From Rhodovibrionaceae bacterium (lineage in GTDB: Bacteria; Pseudomonadota; Alphaproteobacteria; Kiloniellales; DSM-21159): DNA of 63,576 nucleotides. The notes below the pieces were generated by a model. The model was not told the DNA's origin. It saw only the letters and a program-made list of their open reading frames with translations, and did not search any database. The stretch lies in assembly GCA_028279885.1 (NCBI GenBank), contig JANQMX010000107.1, forward strand, positions 1-63,576, in the 5' to 3' direction. Positions 1-8,759 of the stretch are shown piece by piece (within the stretch, counting starts at the first letter, position 1; every line of letters starts with the position of its first letter). The position numbers were made by a program, and so were the translations under genes.

Positions 1-22
1 GGCAATGCACGGCCGGCGCTGT

Positions 23-99
23 CGGGGAGTAGCTCAGCCTGGTAGAGCACTACGTTCGGGACGTAGGGGCCGGAGGTTCGAATCCTCTCTCCCCGACCA
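23..99 (+). tRNA. tRNA-Pro (anticodon CGG)
   Basis: The 7-bp acceptor stem (CGGGGAG with CTCCCCG) closes perfectly. The D arm, a CTACG/CGTAG anticodon stem with the 7-base loop TTCGGGA, and a GGTTCGAATCC T arm are all present. The loop reads anticodon CGG, which decodes CCG proline codons. The discriminator is A96 and the CCA end is encoded (97-99). The gene lies convergent to the polyprenyl synthase, whose stop is about 70 bases downstream. There is no intron. Confidence 0.96.
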
Positions 100-167
100 G
101 CTTTTCCCGAGAGTAAAGACGGCCCGCCAGCTTGGCGCACTGTCTTTGCAGCCAGCGTCCTTAGCAA

Positions 168-1190
168 TCAGGCATCGCGGCCCAAGTTGAAAACCAAGGT
201 GTCTGAGAGGGCGCTTTTGGCAGGGCCGTCGGGGAATCCTTCAAGGCGTTCCAAGGCGCGGCGGCCGTGCTCTTCGGCCCGTGCACGGGTGTCTTCCAGC
301 GCTCGGTGCGCTTTCATCAGCTCGACAGCCCGGCGCAGGTCGCCGTCGTCCTGCTCCATGTCCTCCAGACAACGGCGCCAAAAGGCGCGTTCGACGTCGT
401 CACCCCGTTCGAAGGCCAGGACGATCGGCAAAGTGATTTTGCCCTCCCGGAAGTCGTCGCCGATGGCCTTGCCAAGCACGGTCTCGTCGGCCGTGTAGTC
501 CAGCAGGTCGTCGATCAGCTGGAAGGCGATTCCCAAAGACATGCCAAACTCGGAGAGAGCCTTGCACTCATCCTCCGAGCGGTCGGCCACCAGGGCGCCG
601 ACCTCGCAGGCAGCGGCGAAGAGCGCTGCCGTCTTGCCGCTGACCACCTCCAAGTACTCCGCTTCGGTCGTCGCGGTGTTGTTGCTGGTCATGAGCTGAA
701 GCACTTCGCCCTCGGCAATGGTAGCCGATGCATTGGAGAGCACGCGCAGTACGGCGAGCGAGCCGTCGGCTACCATCAGCTGGAAAGAGCGGCTGAACAG
801 AAAGTCGCCGACCAGCACACTGGCTTTGTTGCCGAACAGAGCGTTGGCCGTATCGAGGCCACGTCTCAGCTTGCTGTCGTCGACCACGTCGTCGTGCAGC
901 AGCGTGGCCGTGTGGATGAATTCCACGCAGGCGGCGAGGCCGATATGGCGTTCGCCTTTGTAGCCACAGAGTCGTGCCGAAGCCAAGGTCAGCATAGGGC
1001 GCAGCCGTTTGCCCCCAGCGGCGACAATATGCCCGGCAAGTTGCGGAATGAGCGCAACCGGGGACTGCATGTACTCGACGATGAGGCGATTGACGCGTGC
1101 CAGGTCATCCTGGGTGTAGGCAGTAAGGGGTTCCAAGCCGGCCTTTCTGTCCACCTCTTGCGCCGCGCCGAACTCGGCCGCTGCGGTCAC
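168..1190 (-). CDS. ispB: Long-chain polyprenyl diphosphate synthase (octa/decaprenyl type)
   Basis: A trans-prenyltransferase of 340 aa that condenses isopentenyl diphosphate onto an allylic primer to make the ubiquinone side chain in the cytosol. The first Asp-rich motif DDVVD is at residues 100-104, and the second, DDLLD, at 227-231. The GGKRLRP substrate-binding stretch is near residue 59. Length and motifs fit the IspB/DdsA group rather than the shorter IspA type, which is encoded separately at 29.6 kb. The start is a GTG preceded by AAGGGAA about nine bases upstream. Whether the product is C40 or C50 cannot be read from sequence; alphaproteobacteria usually make Q-10. Confidence 0.93.
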   Translation of the reverse strand: MTAAAEFGAAQEVDRKAGLEPLTAYTQDDLARVNRLIVEYMQSPVALIPQLAGHIVAAGGKRLRPMLTLASARLCGYKGERHIGLAACVEFIHTATLLHDDVVDDSKLRRGLDTANALFGNKASVLVGDFLFSRSFQLMVADGSLAVLRVLSNASATIAEGEVLQLMTSNNTATTEAEYLEVVSGKTAALFAAACEVGALVADRSEDECKALSEFGMSLGIAFQLIDDLLDYTADETVLGKAIGDDFREGKITLPIVLAFERGDDVERAFWRRCLEDMEQDDGDLRRAVELMKAHRALEDTRARAEEHGRRALERLEGFPDGPAKSALSDTLVFNLGRDA

Positions 1191-1371
1191 GCTTTCGTTC
1201 CCTTCGGATGAATTGCCATTGTTCCGGCCCTAAATCCTGCTAGCGAAAGCCGGACTTGCACCTTTTCTATCTCGCTCGCAGCATAAGTTGGTGCGGCGGG
1301 GGGTCAAGGAACAGCGGCGAAATGTCCTTTGATCTATTGTGGAACTGAACAGCCGGGTCAGGTAACGCGCC

Positions 1372-1599
1372 ATGAAAGAGCTCTTGCGAACCAACGATCT
1401 CGTGCGGCTGTCCTGGCTGCAGGCTCTGTTGACCGATTCCCAGATCCCTTCTGTGGTGCTCGATGGTCACACTTCGGTACTGGAGGGCTCGGCTATTGCC
1501 ATTCCGCGCCGCCTGATGGTCGGCAGCGACGATTACGAGTCGGCCAAGAACTTGCTAGAAGCGGCGGGGGAGAGCGTGAGCGAACCATCGGCGTGGTGA
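1372..1599 (+). CDS. DUF2007-family small protein
   Basis: A 75-aa protein starting MKELLRTND, with the alternating hydrophobic pattern and the closing SAKNLLEAAGE helix of the DUF2007 (putative signal-transducing) fold. That fold resembles PII/ACT-like domains found alone or next to enzymes. No catalytic residues are evident. Its TGA stop overlaps the GTG start of the downstream methyltransferase in a GTGA junction, so the two are probably translationally coupled. The function is unknown in the family. It is divergent from ispB across a 181-base promoter region. Confidence 0.8.
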   Translation: MKELLRTNDLVRLSWLQALLTDSQIPSVVLDGHTSVLEGSAIAIPRRLMVGSDDYESAKNLLEAAGESVSEPSAW

Positions 1600-2384
1600 A
1601 CATCGTGGTCACTGCCGAGGCCAAGGAGCCGACCACCCATTCAGCGCCTCAGGAGGTGACGGAGGATCGCTTGCTGCGCGGGCGGCTTGTTCTAAAGCAA
1701 CCGCGGGACGGTTACCGCGTCGCGATGGACAGCGTTCTGCTTGCCGCTGCTCTCCCGCTCAAACCTGGAGAACGGGTGCTCGATTTGGGCTGTGGCGTCG
1801 GGGCGGTCGCCCTCTGTTTGCTGGCACGAGAGCCGGATTTGTATGTTGATGGCATCGAGCGGCAACCCGCGCTGGCGGCTCTCGCCAGCGAGAACGCCGC
1901 AGCCAACGGGCTGTCCGATCGTTTCCGGGTGCAACAGGGCGATTACGCCGAGCTACCTGAGCGATGGCATGGTCAATTCGACCAAGTCGCCATCAACCCG
2001 CCCTATCATGATCCTGCCCGCCACCGGCCGTCGCCCAATCCCATCAAAGCCGCAGCAAACCTAGGGCCTGAGGCAGGGCTCGCAGTGGCCGTGGCAAGCG
2101 CACGGGAGGCGCTGAAGCACAAGGGGCGCCTCACTCTGGTGCACCGGGCCGATGTCCTAGCGGAGATCCTGGCCGCACTCGATGGCTTTGGCGAGGCCAC
2201 AATCTTTCCGCTTTGGCCTAAGGCGGGGCGTCCGGCAAAGCGCGTCATCCTTTCCGCACGCAAGGGCGTCAAGGGCAGTAGCCATCTCTTGCCTGGGCTT
2301 GTGCTGCACGATAGCGACGGTGGCTACACCGCCGAGGCCCTCTCGGCCTTGGAAGAGGGCGCCCCCCTGCCGCTCAACGCGTAA
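1596..2384 (+). CDS. TrmN6-like tRNA1(Val) adenine-N6-methyltransferase family protein
   Basis: A class I SAM-dependent methyltransferase of 262 aa. SAM motif I (VLDLGCGVGA) spans residues 61-70, and the NPPY catalytic tetrad of N6-adenine/N5-glutamine methyltransferases is at 134-137, followed by HDP. This layout matches the YfiC/TrmN6 group that modifies A37 of tRNA-Val, although the substrate is inferred from family only. I chose the GTG start at 1596 because it overlaps the TGA of the preceding small gene; the frame stays open further upstream but there it only covers that gene. The downstream S49 peptidase follows after about 40 bases. Confidence 0.83.
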   Translation: MNIVVTAEAKEPTTHSAPQEVTEDRLLRGRLVLKQPRDGYRVAMDSVLLAAALPLKPGERVLDLGCGVGAVALCLLAREPDLYVDGIERQPALAALASENAAANGLSDRFRVQQGDYAELPERWHGQFDQVAINPPYHDPARHRPSPNPIKAAANLGPEAGLAVAVASAREALKHKGRLTLVHRADVLAEILAALDGFGEATIFPLWPKAGRPAKRVILSARKGVKGSSHLLPGLVLHDSDGGYTAEALSALEEGAPLPLNA

Positions 2385-2427
2385 GCAGCCATTGGCAGAC
2401 GCCCCGACATCTTCTATCAAGCCCGCC

Positions 2428-3297
2428 ATGAAATGGCGAAAGTTCTTCAATTGGCTGCCCTTCGTGAAAGAGGGCGGGCCAGTGGTGGGTGTGCTGCGAC
2501 TCTCTGGGGTCATCGGCAGCGCTGGCCAGTTCTCGCGCGGGCTGAGCTTGGCCGGCTTGGCCGAGAACATCGAGGCGCTGTTCAAGCTGCCGCGCCTCAA
2601 GGCGGTGGCGCTTATCATCAATTCACCTGGCGGCTCGCCGGTGCAGTCGGCGCTGATCGCAGCACGCATTCGCGAGTTGGCGGAGGAAAACGATCTGCCC
2701 GTCATTGCGTTTTGCGAGGACGCGGCAGCCTCCGGCGGCTATTGGCTGGCGTGTTCCGCCGATGAAATCTACGCCGACGAGTCGTCCATCGTCGGTTCCA
2801 TCGGCGTGATATCCGCGGGCTTCGGATTTCCAGCCCTGATTAAGCGCCTGGGCATCGAGCGCCGAGTCCACACGTCCGGCGACAAGAAAGCCATTCTCGA
2901 CCCTTTCGAGGCAGAGAAAGAAGACGACGTCACGCGGCTTAAGGAGTTGCAGAGCGATATCCACGAAGCTTTTAACACCTTCGTGCTGGCGCGCCGTGGC
3001 GACCGCCTCAAGGCTGAGCCAGAGGCGCTCTTCACCGGTGAGTTTTGGACCGGCAAGCGGGCCCTGGAGCTCGGCCTGATCGACGGCATCGGCTACCTGC
3101 GCCCTGAGATGCGCCGCCGTTATGGCGAGGATGTGGATCTGCGGCTGATCGAGACGGACCGCGGCTGGCGCCGCCTGCTACGCTTCGGCGGGCGGGCACC
3201 GACGCTCAACGTTCCGGCGATTGACGGCGGTGATATCGCTGATGCCCTGATTTCCAAGCTGGAAGAGCGCGCTCACTGGAGCCGCCTCGGACTTTAG
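2428..3297 (+). CDS. S49-family serine peptidase (SohB/SppA-like)
   Basis: A 289-aa single-domain S49 (ClpP-fold) peptidase. Family features are INSPGGSPVQSA (about 65-75) for the oxyanion region, the AASGGYWLACSAD block with the presumed catalytic Ser102, and SGDKK (about 150) where the general-base lysine lies in short SppA enzymes. Full-length SppA is about twice this size, so this is the short SohB-like form. The N-terminus KWRKFFNWLPF is basic and amphipathic rather than a clear transmembrane helix, so membrane attachment is uncertain. The start follows from the first ATG after the methyltransferase stop. Confidence 0.87.
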   Translation: MKWRKFFNWLPFVKEGGPVVGVLRLSGVIGSAGQFSRGLSLAGLAENIEALFKLPRLKAVALIINSPGGSPVQSALIAARIRELAEENDLPVIAFCEDAAASGGYWLACSADEIYADESSIVGSIGVISAGFGFPALIKRLGIERRVHTSGDKKAILDPFEAEKEDDVTRLKELQSDIHEAFNTFVLARRGDRLKAEPEALFTGEFWTGKRALELGLIDGIGYLRPEMRRRYGEDVDLRLIETDRGWRRLLRFGGRAPTLNVPAIDGGDIADALISKLEERAHWSRLGL

Positions 3298-3304
3298 TGC
3301 GCAT

Positions 3305-4186
3305 CTAATACTCTTCCGGCACGAAGGTCTGGTCGGTCATCGGCGGACGCACATAGCCGGCTGCATCCTGGCGCGGCGGTAGTTCGATAGGCTGCGGCGT
3401 GAGATCCTGGTAAGGGATCATGCTCAAGAGATGCTTGATGCAATTGAGCCGCGCCCGTTTCTTGCTATCGGCATTCACAACGTACCAAGGCGCCTGCTTG
3501 ATGTCCGTATGGGCGAACATCACGTCCTTGGCTTTCGAATACTCGATCCAGCGTTTGCGCGATTCCAGGTCCATGGGCGAGAGCTTCCAGCGCTTGACCG
3601 GGTCGTCGATGCGGCTGTGGAAGCGGCGCTCCTGCTCCTCGTCGCTAACCGAGAACCAGTATTTGATAAGGATGATGCCGGAGCGGATCAGCATGCGCTC
3701 AAACTCGGGGCAGCTGCGCATGAACTCCTGATACTCGTCTTCAGTGCAGAAACCCATCACCCGCTCGACGCCGGCGCGGTTGTACCAGGAGCGGTCGAAC
3801 AGAACCATCTCGCCCGCGGCCGGCAGATTCGGCACATAGCGCTGGAAGTACCACTGGGTCTTCTCGCGCTCGGTCGGGGTTCCGAGCGCGACGATGCGAC
3901 AGACCCTCGGATTCAAGCTCTCGGCGATGCGTTTGATGACACCGCCTTTGCCGGCGGCATCGCGCCCTTCGAAGATCACCACGACCTTCAGACCTTTGGC
4001 TTTGATCCACTCCTGCAGCTTGACGAGCTCGATCTGCAGCTTGGCCAGTTCTGCCTCGTAGACTTTGGTCGTGAGCTTGTGCGCGGCACTGTTCCCTTCG
4101 GCAGCGTGAGTGGCTGGCGTCGTCTCGGCCGGCGCGGCATCCAACACCGTCAGTTTGGCGTCCTTGGAGTGCGCCTTCTTTGCCAT
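3305..4186 (-). CDS. ppk2: Polyphosphate kinase 2 (PPK2 family)
   Basis: A 293-aa P-loop kinase that transfers phosphate between polyphosphate and nucleotides. Walker A (EGRDAAGKGG) is at about 73-82 and the Walker B/lid block DRSWYNRAGVE at 131-141, both diagnostic of PPK2. The first 40 residues are an Ala/Thr-rich tail, common in alphaproteobacterial members. The ATG at 4186 is preferred because a GAGGGAA ribosome site lies just upstream; a longer frame exists but has no such site. Whether it favours ADP, GDP or AMP as acceptor is not visible. It is convergent with the S49 gene, with 7 bases between the stops. Confidence 0.92.
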   Translation of the reverse strand: MAKKAHSKDAKLTVLDAAPAETTPATHAAEGNSAAHKLTTKVYEAELAKLQIELVKLQEWIKAKGLKVVVIFEGRDAAGKGGVIKRIAESLNPRVCRIVALGTPTEREKTQWYFQRYVPNLPAAGEMVLFDRSWYNRAGVERVMGFCTEDEYQEFMRSCPEFERMLIRSGIILIKYWFSVSDEEQERRFHSRIDDPVKRWKLSPMDLESRKRWIEYSKAKDVMFAHTDIKQAPWYVVNADSKKRARLNCIKHLLSMIPYQDLTPQPIELPPRQDAAGYVRPPMTDQTFVPEEY

Positions 4187-4342
4187 CCGCTGTTCCCTCT
4201 GCGATGGTCGCTGTGACCAGCCGCCGCTTGTTGTGTTTTCCAAAACGGCGCCTGGATAATAGCCCTAATTTGTGTGCAATCCTAGGGCCGGTTGCTAAAG
4301 TACAAGGTCCGACAGGCTCTGCGGCAGGCGGGGGGAGACGCC

Positions 4343-4684
4343 ATGACAATCGACGGTATCTGGACCAGTGAGGTCTACGGCCCATTCGGCTGGGAGAACC
4401 ATGGCGTTCTGGTCTTGGAGCGAGGCCGCATTCTGGGCGGCGGCAACCGTCACTATTCCTTCGGCCAATACCGTCAGTCGGGCGAGACGATGGAGGCGAC
4501 GCTCAAGGTCGAGTACTTCGGCCCGCCGCGCACCATGTTCGGTGAAGCCAATGAGGAGTTCGAGCTGGAGATCGAAGGGGCGATCAAGGACGGAGTGATC
4601 GAAGGCTCAATAAGGCGTCCGGACAAGCCGCAATTCGATCTCCAGATGCGTATGACCAGACGCATGGATGTGCCGACCCTCTAA
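4343..4684 (+). CDS. GrlR-family small protein
   Basis: A 113-aa all-beta protein starting MTIDGIWTSEVYG, with the GVLVLERGRILGGGNRHYSFGQY block and paired-strand pattern of the GrlR family (first known as a negative regulator of type III secretion in enteropathogens). GGGGGAGA sits 6 bases before the ATG. No secretion genes are nearby, so the GrlR name conveys fold only. It stands alone between divergent ppk2 and the convergent C45-type gene, and its role is unknown. Confidence 0.65.
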   Translation: MTIDGIWTSEVYGPFGWENHGVLVLERGRILGGGNRHYSFGQYRQSGETMEATLKVEYFGPPRTMFGEANEEFELEIEGAIKDGVIEGSIRRPDKPQFDLQMRMTRRMDVPTL

Positions 4685-4709
4685 GCGGGCGGCACGGGGG
4701 GTGGAAATA

Positions 4710-6869
4710 CTATTCGACCGTCACGAAGTCGATCTCAGGTAGTTCGGCATGGGCGGCTTCCGAGTCGATGGCCGCGACCACCTTGCGCCAAGCTTTGATG
4801 TCCTGGTGCAGGGCGTTAGGTTCGAAGTCGTCGCTGGCCACCTTCTCCAGCAACGTTCGGCCCTGGTCGAGGAGATCGCCGGCGCTGAGCTGAGCCCGCT
4901 CTTCGCGAGCCGCCTCTGTCGCGGCGGAGAGGATGTAGATCAGGGCACGCTCCCAGTCTGTCATAGCGACGGCGCCGCTTTCAGCCCAGGTGCGCAGGGT
5001 GGTCCAGTCGCGCGCGGCTGCATCTAGCCTGCTGTCCCGATCGATCTCCGGTTGCGCCAAGGCCGCTTCGTGCGCAAGACGTGCGCGGATATAGCGGAAG
5101 ACCGGCTCCTGTACGCCGGTGCCCTCGGCCGTGGTGACGGCATGGTCGAGCTTGTCCAGAGCAGCTTGCCTTATGCCCTGCATCTCTTGCCCGGTCGGCC
5201 GGCGTCGGAAGTAGCCTTTGTCGGGCCGCTGCGGGCGCTCGTAGATGGCGAAGGCCTCAATGTAGGCCTGCATGGCGGCGAGGAACTCGGGCGGCACCGT
5301 CTCTGCCTTGTGCAAGCCGGCAGCTTCAGCCGACAGGCCCGACCAATCGATCTTAAAACCGACGAGCGTTGAATGTGGCCCCGGCAAGCTCTCGCCAAGG
5401 GTGAACCAAAGCTCGTCCTTGCCAGGGGTCCGGTCGGGGTGGGCCCGGGCAATGCTGCTCATCAGGCTGTAGGCCTTGCAGATAGTGCGCCCGAAGCTGC
5501 GTCGCTCACCGTTCAGCGCGCTGTCGGCATGGTCGGCGAGCAGTGCGAGGGCGTGCTCTGTAGCAAGTGCCTGCTGACCGATCGCCTCGCTCAGCTTTGC
5601 CTCGGCGGTCGCGAATCGGGCGCGAGTCTCAGCCCATTTGCCGACTGTCTTGGTGAAGTGCGCGTCCTTGAAGAAGTCGTGCCGCTCCTTGAGGGCATCC
5701 GCGAGAAAATGGTTGGTCTGGATCATCCTGTTGGCTGGCGGACTAGCGTCGACGCGCTGAACATCATCGCCTTTGCCGTCCTCGCTGCCGCTGAGCTCGA
5801 TACGCAGCGCCTGACCCGACGGCGCGTGGCTCACAAGGATGGTCCAGGCGGCGAAGTGTTTGCGCGCGCGCGCGATGTCCACCGCTTCGTCGAGGTTGCG
5901 TGCTTCGCGCAGGATGCGTTGCTGAACGTAGGGGGCAAGATCGAAGTCGCCGCTGCCGTCGCCGACGGTGAAGTTGACCGTGGACATCTGATGTAGAGAA
6001 ACCGCAAGGCCGGCTTCGTTCATGCCGCTGATGCCGCCCGGATAGATCAGCCCGGCCGTGCCGACTGCGGCATAGCGTTGCCAGGCCGGGTTCGTCGGCG
6101 TTTCGTCGATCAGGGAAAGGACTGGATAGCGGTTCCAAGCAAAGAATGCCCCGTCGAAATTACGCGCATGCAGGCCCAAACCGTCCGTCGTCATGCCCGG
6201 CGCGGCCCAGAAGCCAGTGCAGCCCATACCGGCGCGCCGCAAACCGCTGGTACCGCGCGCTCCCTCAAGCCAGTCGTTTAGTGCGCTTTCCTCTTGAACG
6301 GCACTTTCCGCATCGGGGCCGTATGACCGCCCCCAGCGGTACCACAGCCGCGCACTGACCGCGTAGTCGCGCCAACGGCTGTAGAGCTTGCTGCCGCTGC
6401 GGAACGTGCGGATGTGGTCGAAGCCGGTGGCGACGTTGCCGGTGTCGATCGCGACACAGGCGTGCGCAACTGCTGTGCCGTCGAACAAGGCATCGTCCAA
6501 GCCAGCGAAATAGCCGCGCTCTAGCGCTTCGACGCCGCGGCGGAACTCGTCGCTGGTTGCGCGCAGCACATCGTTGCTCAGGCGGTTGAAGAAGGAGCCC
6601 AGGATGCGATCAGCCAGCCGCGTCTTGAGGTCCCGGCTGGCATCCACGTCATGGGCGATGGTCGAGAGGATCTCCGGAAAGACGCCGTCTTCCAGCTCTC
6701 GGGCGAGCAGCCGCCCGTGGTCATAGCAGAGGTCGGCGAAGCGACCCTTTTGGGCCAGCACGAAGAAACGCTTGCCATTGGCTTCCCACACCTCCAGCCG
6801 GCTGTTGGCGCGGCAGTCGGCTGGCACCGGACGGTTCTCGATGTGGCGAAGCTCATTGCTGTTCGGCAT
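4710..6869 (-). CDS. C45-type Ntn-hydrolase / acyltransferase-like protein with long C-terminal extension
   Basis: A 719-aa protein. The segment around residues 200-380 resembles the C45 (acyl-CoA:6-APA acyltransferase/phospholipase B-like) Ntn-hydrolases. The likely nucleophile is Cys217 in GMGCTGFW, followed by GLHARNFDG and GTAGLIYPGGISGMNEAGLAVSLHQ. About 210 residues precede the cysteine, which would have to be released by autoproteolysis if the family mechanism holds. The last roughly 280 residues are helical and unlike the core. No signal peptide is seen. The ATG at 6869 is chosen; a TTG 18 bases upstream is an alternative, and both have weak ribosome sites. The substrate is unknown. 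Confidence 0.7.
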   Translation of the reverse strand: MPNSNELRHIENRPVPADCRANSRLEVWEANGKRFFVLAQKGRFADLCYDHGRLLARELEDGVFPEILSTIAHDVDASRDLKTRLADRILGSFFNRLSNDVLRATSDEFRRGVEALERGYFAGLDDALFDGTAVAHACVAIDTGNVATGFDHIRTFRSGSKLYSRWRDYAVSARLWYRWGRSYGPDAESAVQEESALNDWLEGARGTSGLRRAGMGCTGFWAAPGMTTDGLGLHARNFDGAFFAWNRYPVLSLIDETPTNPAWQRYAAVGTAGLIYPGGISGMNEAGLAVSLHQMSTVNFTVGDGSGDFDLAPYVQQRILREARNLDEAVDIARARKHFAAWTILVSHAPSGQALRIELSGSEDGKGDDVQRVDASPPANRMIQTNHFLADALKERHDFFKDAHFTKTVGKWAETRARFATAEAKLSEAIGQQALATEHALALLADHADSALNGERRSFGRTICKAYSLMSSIARAHPDRTPGKDELWFTLGESLPGPHSTLVGFKIDWSGLSAEAAGLHKAETVPPEFLAAMQAYIEAFAIYERPQRPDKGYFRRRPTGQEMQGIRQAALDKLDHAVTTAEGTGVQEPVFRYIRARLAHEAALAQPEIDRDSRLDAAARDWTTLRTWAESGAVAMTDWERALIYILSAATEAAREERAQLSAGDLLDQGRTLLEKVASDDFEPNALHQDIKAWRKVVAAIDSEAAHAELPEIDFVTVE

Positions 6870-7050
6870 GGACAGTCTCGTTTGCAAAGCAATTCCACAA
6901 AGGCGCCGTGATAGCTGCCTCCGATGCGTCTCGCTATGACCGACTTAACGGTGCACAGAAAGTTCACAGCCCATGAGTTATTAGCACTTGGGCTTGATTG
7001 GCCAATCCGGAATGCCGACCTCCACGAAGCAGGATAGCAGGGAGCCACTC

Positions 7051-7455
7051 ATGGGACCGTACGATCTTGCCAGCCGTCCGATCCATCTCGGTCTCGGCGC
7101 CACGGCAGAGGTTGAGCCCGGCTTCACCAACGATATGGCCTGGTATGAGGCTTATCTGGCGCGCCACAGCAATGACGGCGTCGAAGGGCGCCTCGTTTCG
7201 CTCTACACCTTCAAGGACTCCTGGGACGCCTGGGAAATGCACCCTGAGGGCAGCGAAGTGGTGGTCTGCACAAATGGGAGCCTGACGCTTCATCAAGAGC
7301 ACAGCGACGGTTCCAGGGCGACAGTCACGCTTGTGCCCGGTCAGTTCGCCATTAACCCGCCCGGCACCTGGCATACAGTGGACGTCGAGGGCGAAGCGAC
7401 GGCGCTCTTCATCACCGCGGGCCTTGGCACGCAGCACCGGGCACGAGAAGAGTAG
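7051..7455 (+). CDS. Cupin-domain protein
   Basis: A single cupin barrel of 134 aa. The segment MHPEGSEVVVCTNGSLTLHQE forms the first half, and PGQFAINPPGTWHTVD the second, with the conserved Pro-Gly turn and a terminal metal-ligand His. The first motif has only one His, so metal binding may be incomplete. AGGGAG lies about ten bases before the ATG. It is monocistronic, divergent from the C45-type gene and followed by the AT-rich gap. Enzymatic or sensory role unknown. Confidence 0.75.
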   Translation: MGPYDLASRPIHLGLGATAEVEPGFTNDMAWYEAYLARHSNDGVEGRLVSLYTFKDSWDAWEMHPEGSEVVVCTNGSLTLHQEHSDGSRATVTLVPGQFAINPPGTWHTVDVEGEATALFITAGLGTQHRAREE

Positions 7456-7585
7456 AGGTGTCCAGTTGTTGATTCTCAGTTGAAAAAACGCCGGTGTTTG
7501 TCTGAAGACGCAACAGAAACGGGATTTAATTTGGTTAATAAATAGGATTTTATAAAAAATTACTATAAAAGATAAATGATTGTAT

Positions 7586-7614
7586 TTGACTTATTGCAAG
7601 CTTGCGCATAAAGT
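7586..7614 (+). promoter_or_regulatory. Near-consensus sigma-70 promoter with AT-rich UP-like region
   Basis: TTGACT (7586-7591) and TAAAGT (7609-7614) are separated by exactly 17 bases. The spacer contains the perfect 10-base palindrome GCAAGCTTGC (7596-7605), which could be an operator. Upstream, about 7515-7585, the sequence is strikingly A/T rich with A and T tracts, like an UP element, in an otherwise GC-rich region. The expected start is near 7621. No protein gene begins in range: an ATG at 7617 would be before the start point. Confidence 0.6.
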
Positions 7615-7620
7615 CTATGC

Positions 7621-7830
7621 AGAATTCAGCAGCCGCACTGTTGCTCAAAAACGTCGATGAGTTTCAGTCGGAGCAAGCAATCGAGGTTTATTGGTAGCAA
7701 GCGTACGTCTTTCCTTGGGTACTTTGCATTGGTGGCGTCGGAACGGTCGCCTGGTCAGCGGTCTCTCCAAGACGGCGCAAGTCTCGAACGGAAGCGGTGG
7801 TGACGCACAGTCGCCGCCGTTTCTGCTTTT
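7621..7830 (+). ncRNA. Candidate small RNA (unnamed)
   Basis: A transcript running from the promoter above to the terminator at 7795-7830 would be about 210 bases. Possible helices are TTGCTC/GAGCAA (7641-7646 with 7671-7676) enclosing AAAC/GTTT, and GCAA..GTAC/GTAC.TTGC (7697-7706 with 7719-7727). No credible protein is encoded: the only ATG frame near the start is 26 codons and begins before the expected start point. It does not look like 4.5S, RNase P, tmRNA or any riboswitch I recognise; 6S RNA cannot be fully excluded by eye. This is inference from signals only. Confidence 0.4.
7795..7830 (+). terminator. Intrinsic terminator
   Basis: A 10-bp stem (7795-7804 with 7810-7819, including two G-U pairs) closes the 5-base loop GCACA and is followed by the T-rich run TTTCTGCTTTT. 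It would end the candidate small RNA. It is about 145 bases before the next gene, so it is not attenuating inside a coding region. Confidence 0.5.
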
Positions 7831-7974
7831 GGTGACATTTTGCCATGCACGCCTCTTGTCTTTCTCTTTGGAAACAGCCAGCGGAGTTCCCAAGTCCTTT
7901 GGAAGGCTGGCGGTGCGGCTTCTCCGCGGGGAGCCAGCTTGACCCTCTCAACAGCGCCTCCTATCAGTGACGTC

Positions 7975-8253
7975 ATGTTCGGTTTACCTTCCTTCACCAA
8001 GCTCCTGGTGCTCGCTGCCGTGATTGCGGCCGTTTGGTATGGCTTCAAGCTGGTCGGGCGGCTCGACAAGCAGCGCAAGGAGGAAGGCCGGTTGCAGCGG
8101 ACGGCCCAGCCTCCCAAACCTGCTGGTGCGGCGGCGCCGGAGCCTGTGAAGTCCAAGGCGGATTCCGAAGATATGGAGCCTTGCCGGGTTTGCGGTGCCT
8201 ATGTGGCTGGGCATGGTGCCGCCAATTGCGGGCGAGCCGAGTGCCCCTATTAA
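7975..8253 (+). CDS. Small membrane protein with C-terminal zinc-ribbon-like motif
   Basis: A 92-aa protein I do not recognise. Residues about 5-28 (SFTKLLVLAAVIAAVWYGFKL) form one transmembrane helix. A basic RLDKQRKEEGR stretch and an Ala/Pro linker follow, and the C-terminus reads PCRVCGAYVAGHGAANCGRAECPY. Its CxxC plus later Cys residues resemble a small zinc ribbon. The likely topology is N-terminal anchor with cytosolic tail. It lies 38 bases upstream of queF on the same strand, so cotranscription is possible. Confidence 0.65.
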   Translation: MFGLPSFTKLLVLAAVIAAVWYGFKLVGRLDKQRKEEGRLQRTAQPPKPAGAAAPEPVKSKADSEDMEPCRVCGAYVAGHGAANCGRAECPY

Positions 8254-8291
8254 CCGCTTGAAGCGTCCGACGCTGCGGGAGGGTGGCAGCT

Positions 8292-8759
8292 ATGACCAGC
8301 GAGACCCATGATCTTCGGCTGACCCAACTTGGCGCAGGCAACACGCTGCCGGCTTCCCCGGAGGAAGCCATCCTCGATGCTGTACCCAACCCGCACCCGG
8401 GCACGCTTTATCTCGTGCGTTTTACCTGCCCGGAGTTCACCTCCATCTGTCCCGTCACGGGGCAGCCCGACTTCGCCCACCTGGTGATCGACTTCGTGCC
8501 CGAGGCGGCTCTGGTGGAGAGCAAGTCCCTAAAGCTCTTCCTCGGCTCCTTTCGCAACCACGGCGCCTTCCACGAGGATTGTACGGTGATGGTCGCCAAG
8601 CGGGTGATCGACGCCATCGAACCGATTTGGCTCCGCATTGCCGGCTGCTGGTATCCGCGCGGCGGTATCCCGATCGATGTCTTCTATCAGTCCGGTCCGC
8701 CGCCCGAGGGTTTGTGGCTGCCGGACATCGGTGTCGCACCCTACCGGGGCCGTGGCTGA
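8292..8759 (+). CDS. queF: NADPH-dependent 7-cyano-7-deazaguanine reductase
   Basis: Reduces the nitrile preQ0 to the amine preQ1 in queuosine synthesis, in the cytosol. It is 155 aa, the unimodular (short) QueF type. The catalytic Cys53 sits in ICPVTGQPD with Asp60, and HGAFHEDC (90-97) supplies the conserved Glu and His. GGAGGG at 8278-8283 fixes the ATG at 8292. The stop overlaps the GTG start of queG, so both queuosine genes are coupled. No preQ1 riboswitch is visible upstream. Confidence 0.94.
   Translation: MTSETHDLRLTQLGAGNTLPASPEEAILDAVPNPHPGTLYLVRFTCPEFTSICPVTGQPDFAHLVIDFVPEAALVESKSLKLFLGSFRNHGAFHEDCTVMVAKRVIDAIEPIWLRIAGCWYPRGGIPIDVFYQSGPPPEGLWLPDIGVAPYRGRG

Noticed and set aside
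4343-4684. Reading the GrlR-like gene as evidence for type III secretion
   Set aside because: No secretion apparatus or effectors are nearby; the fold is found in other contexts.
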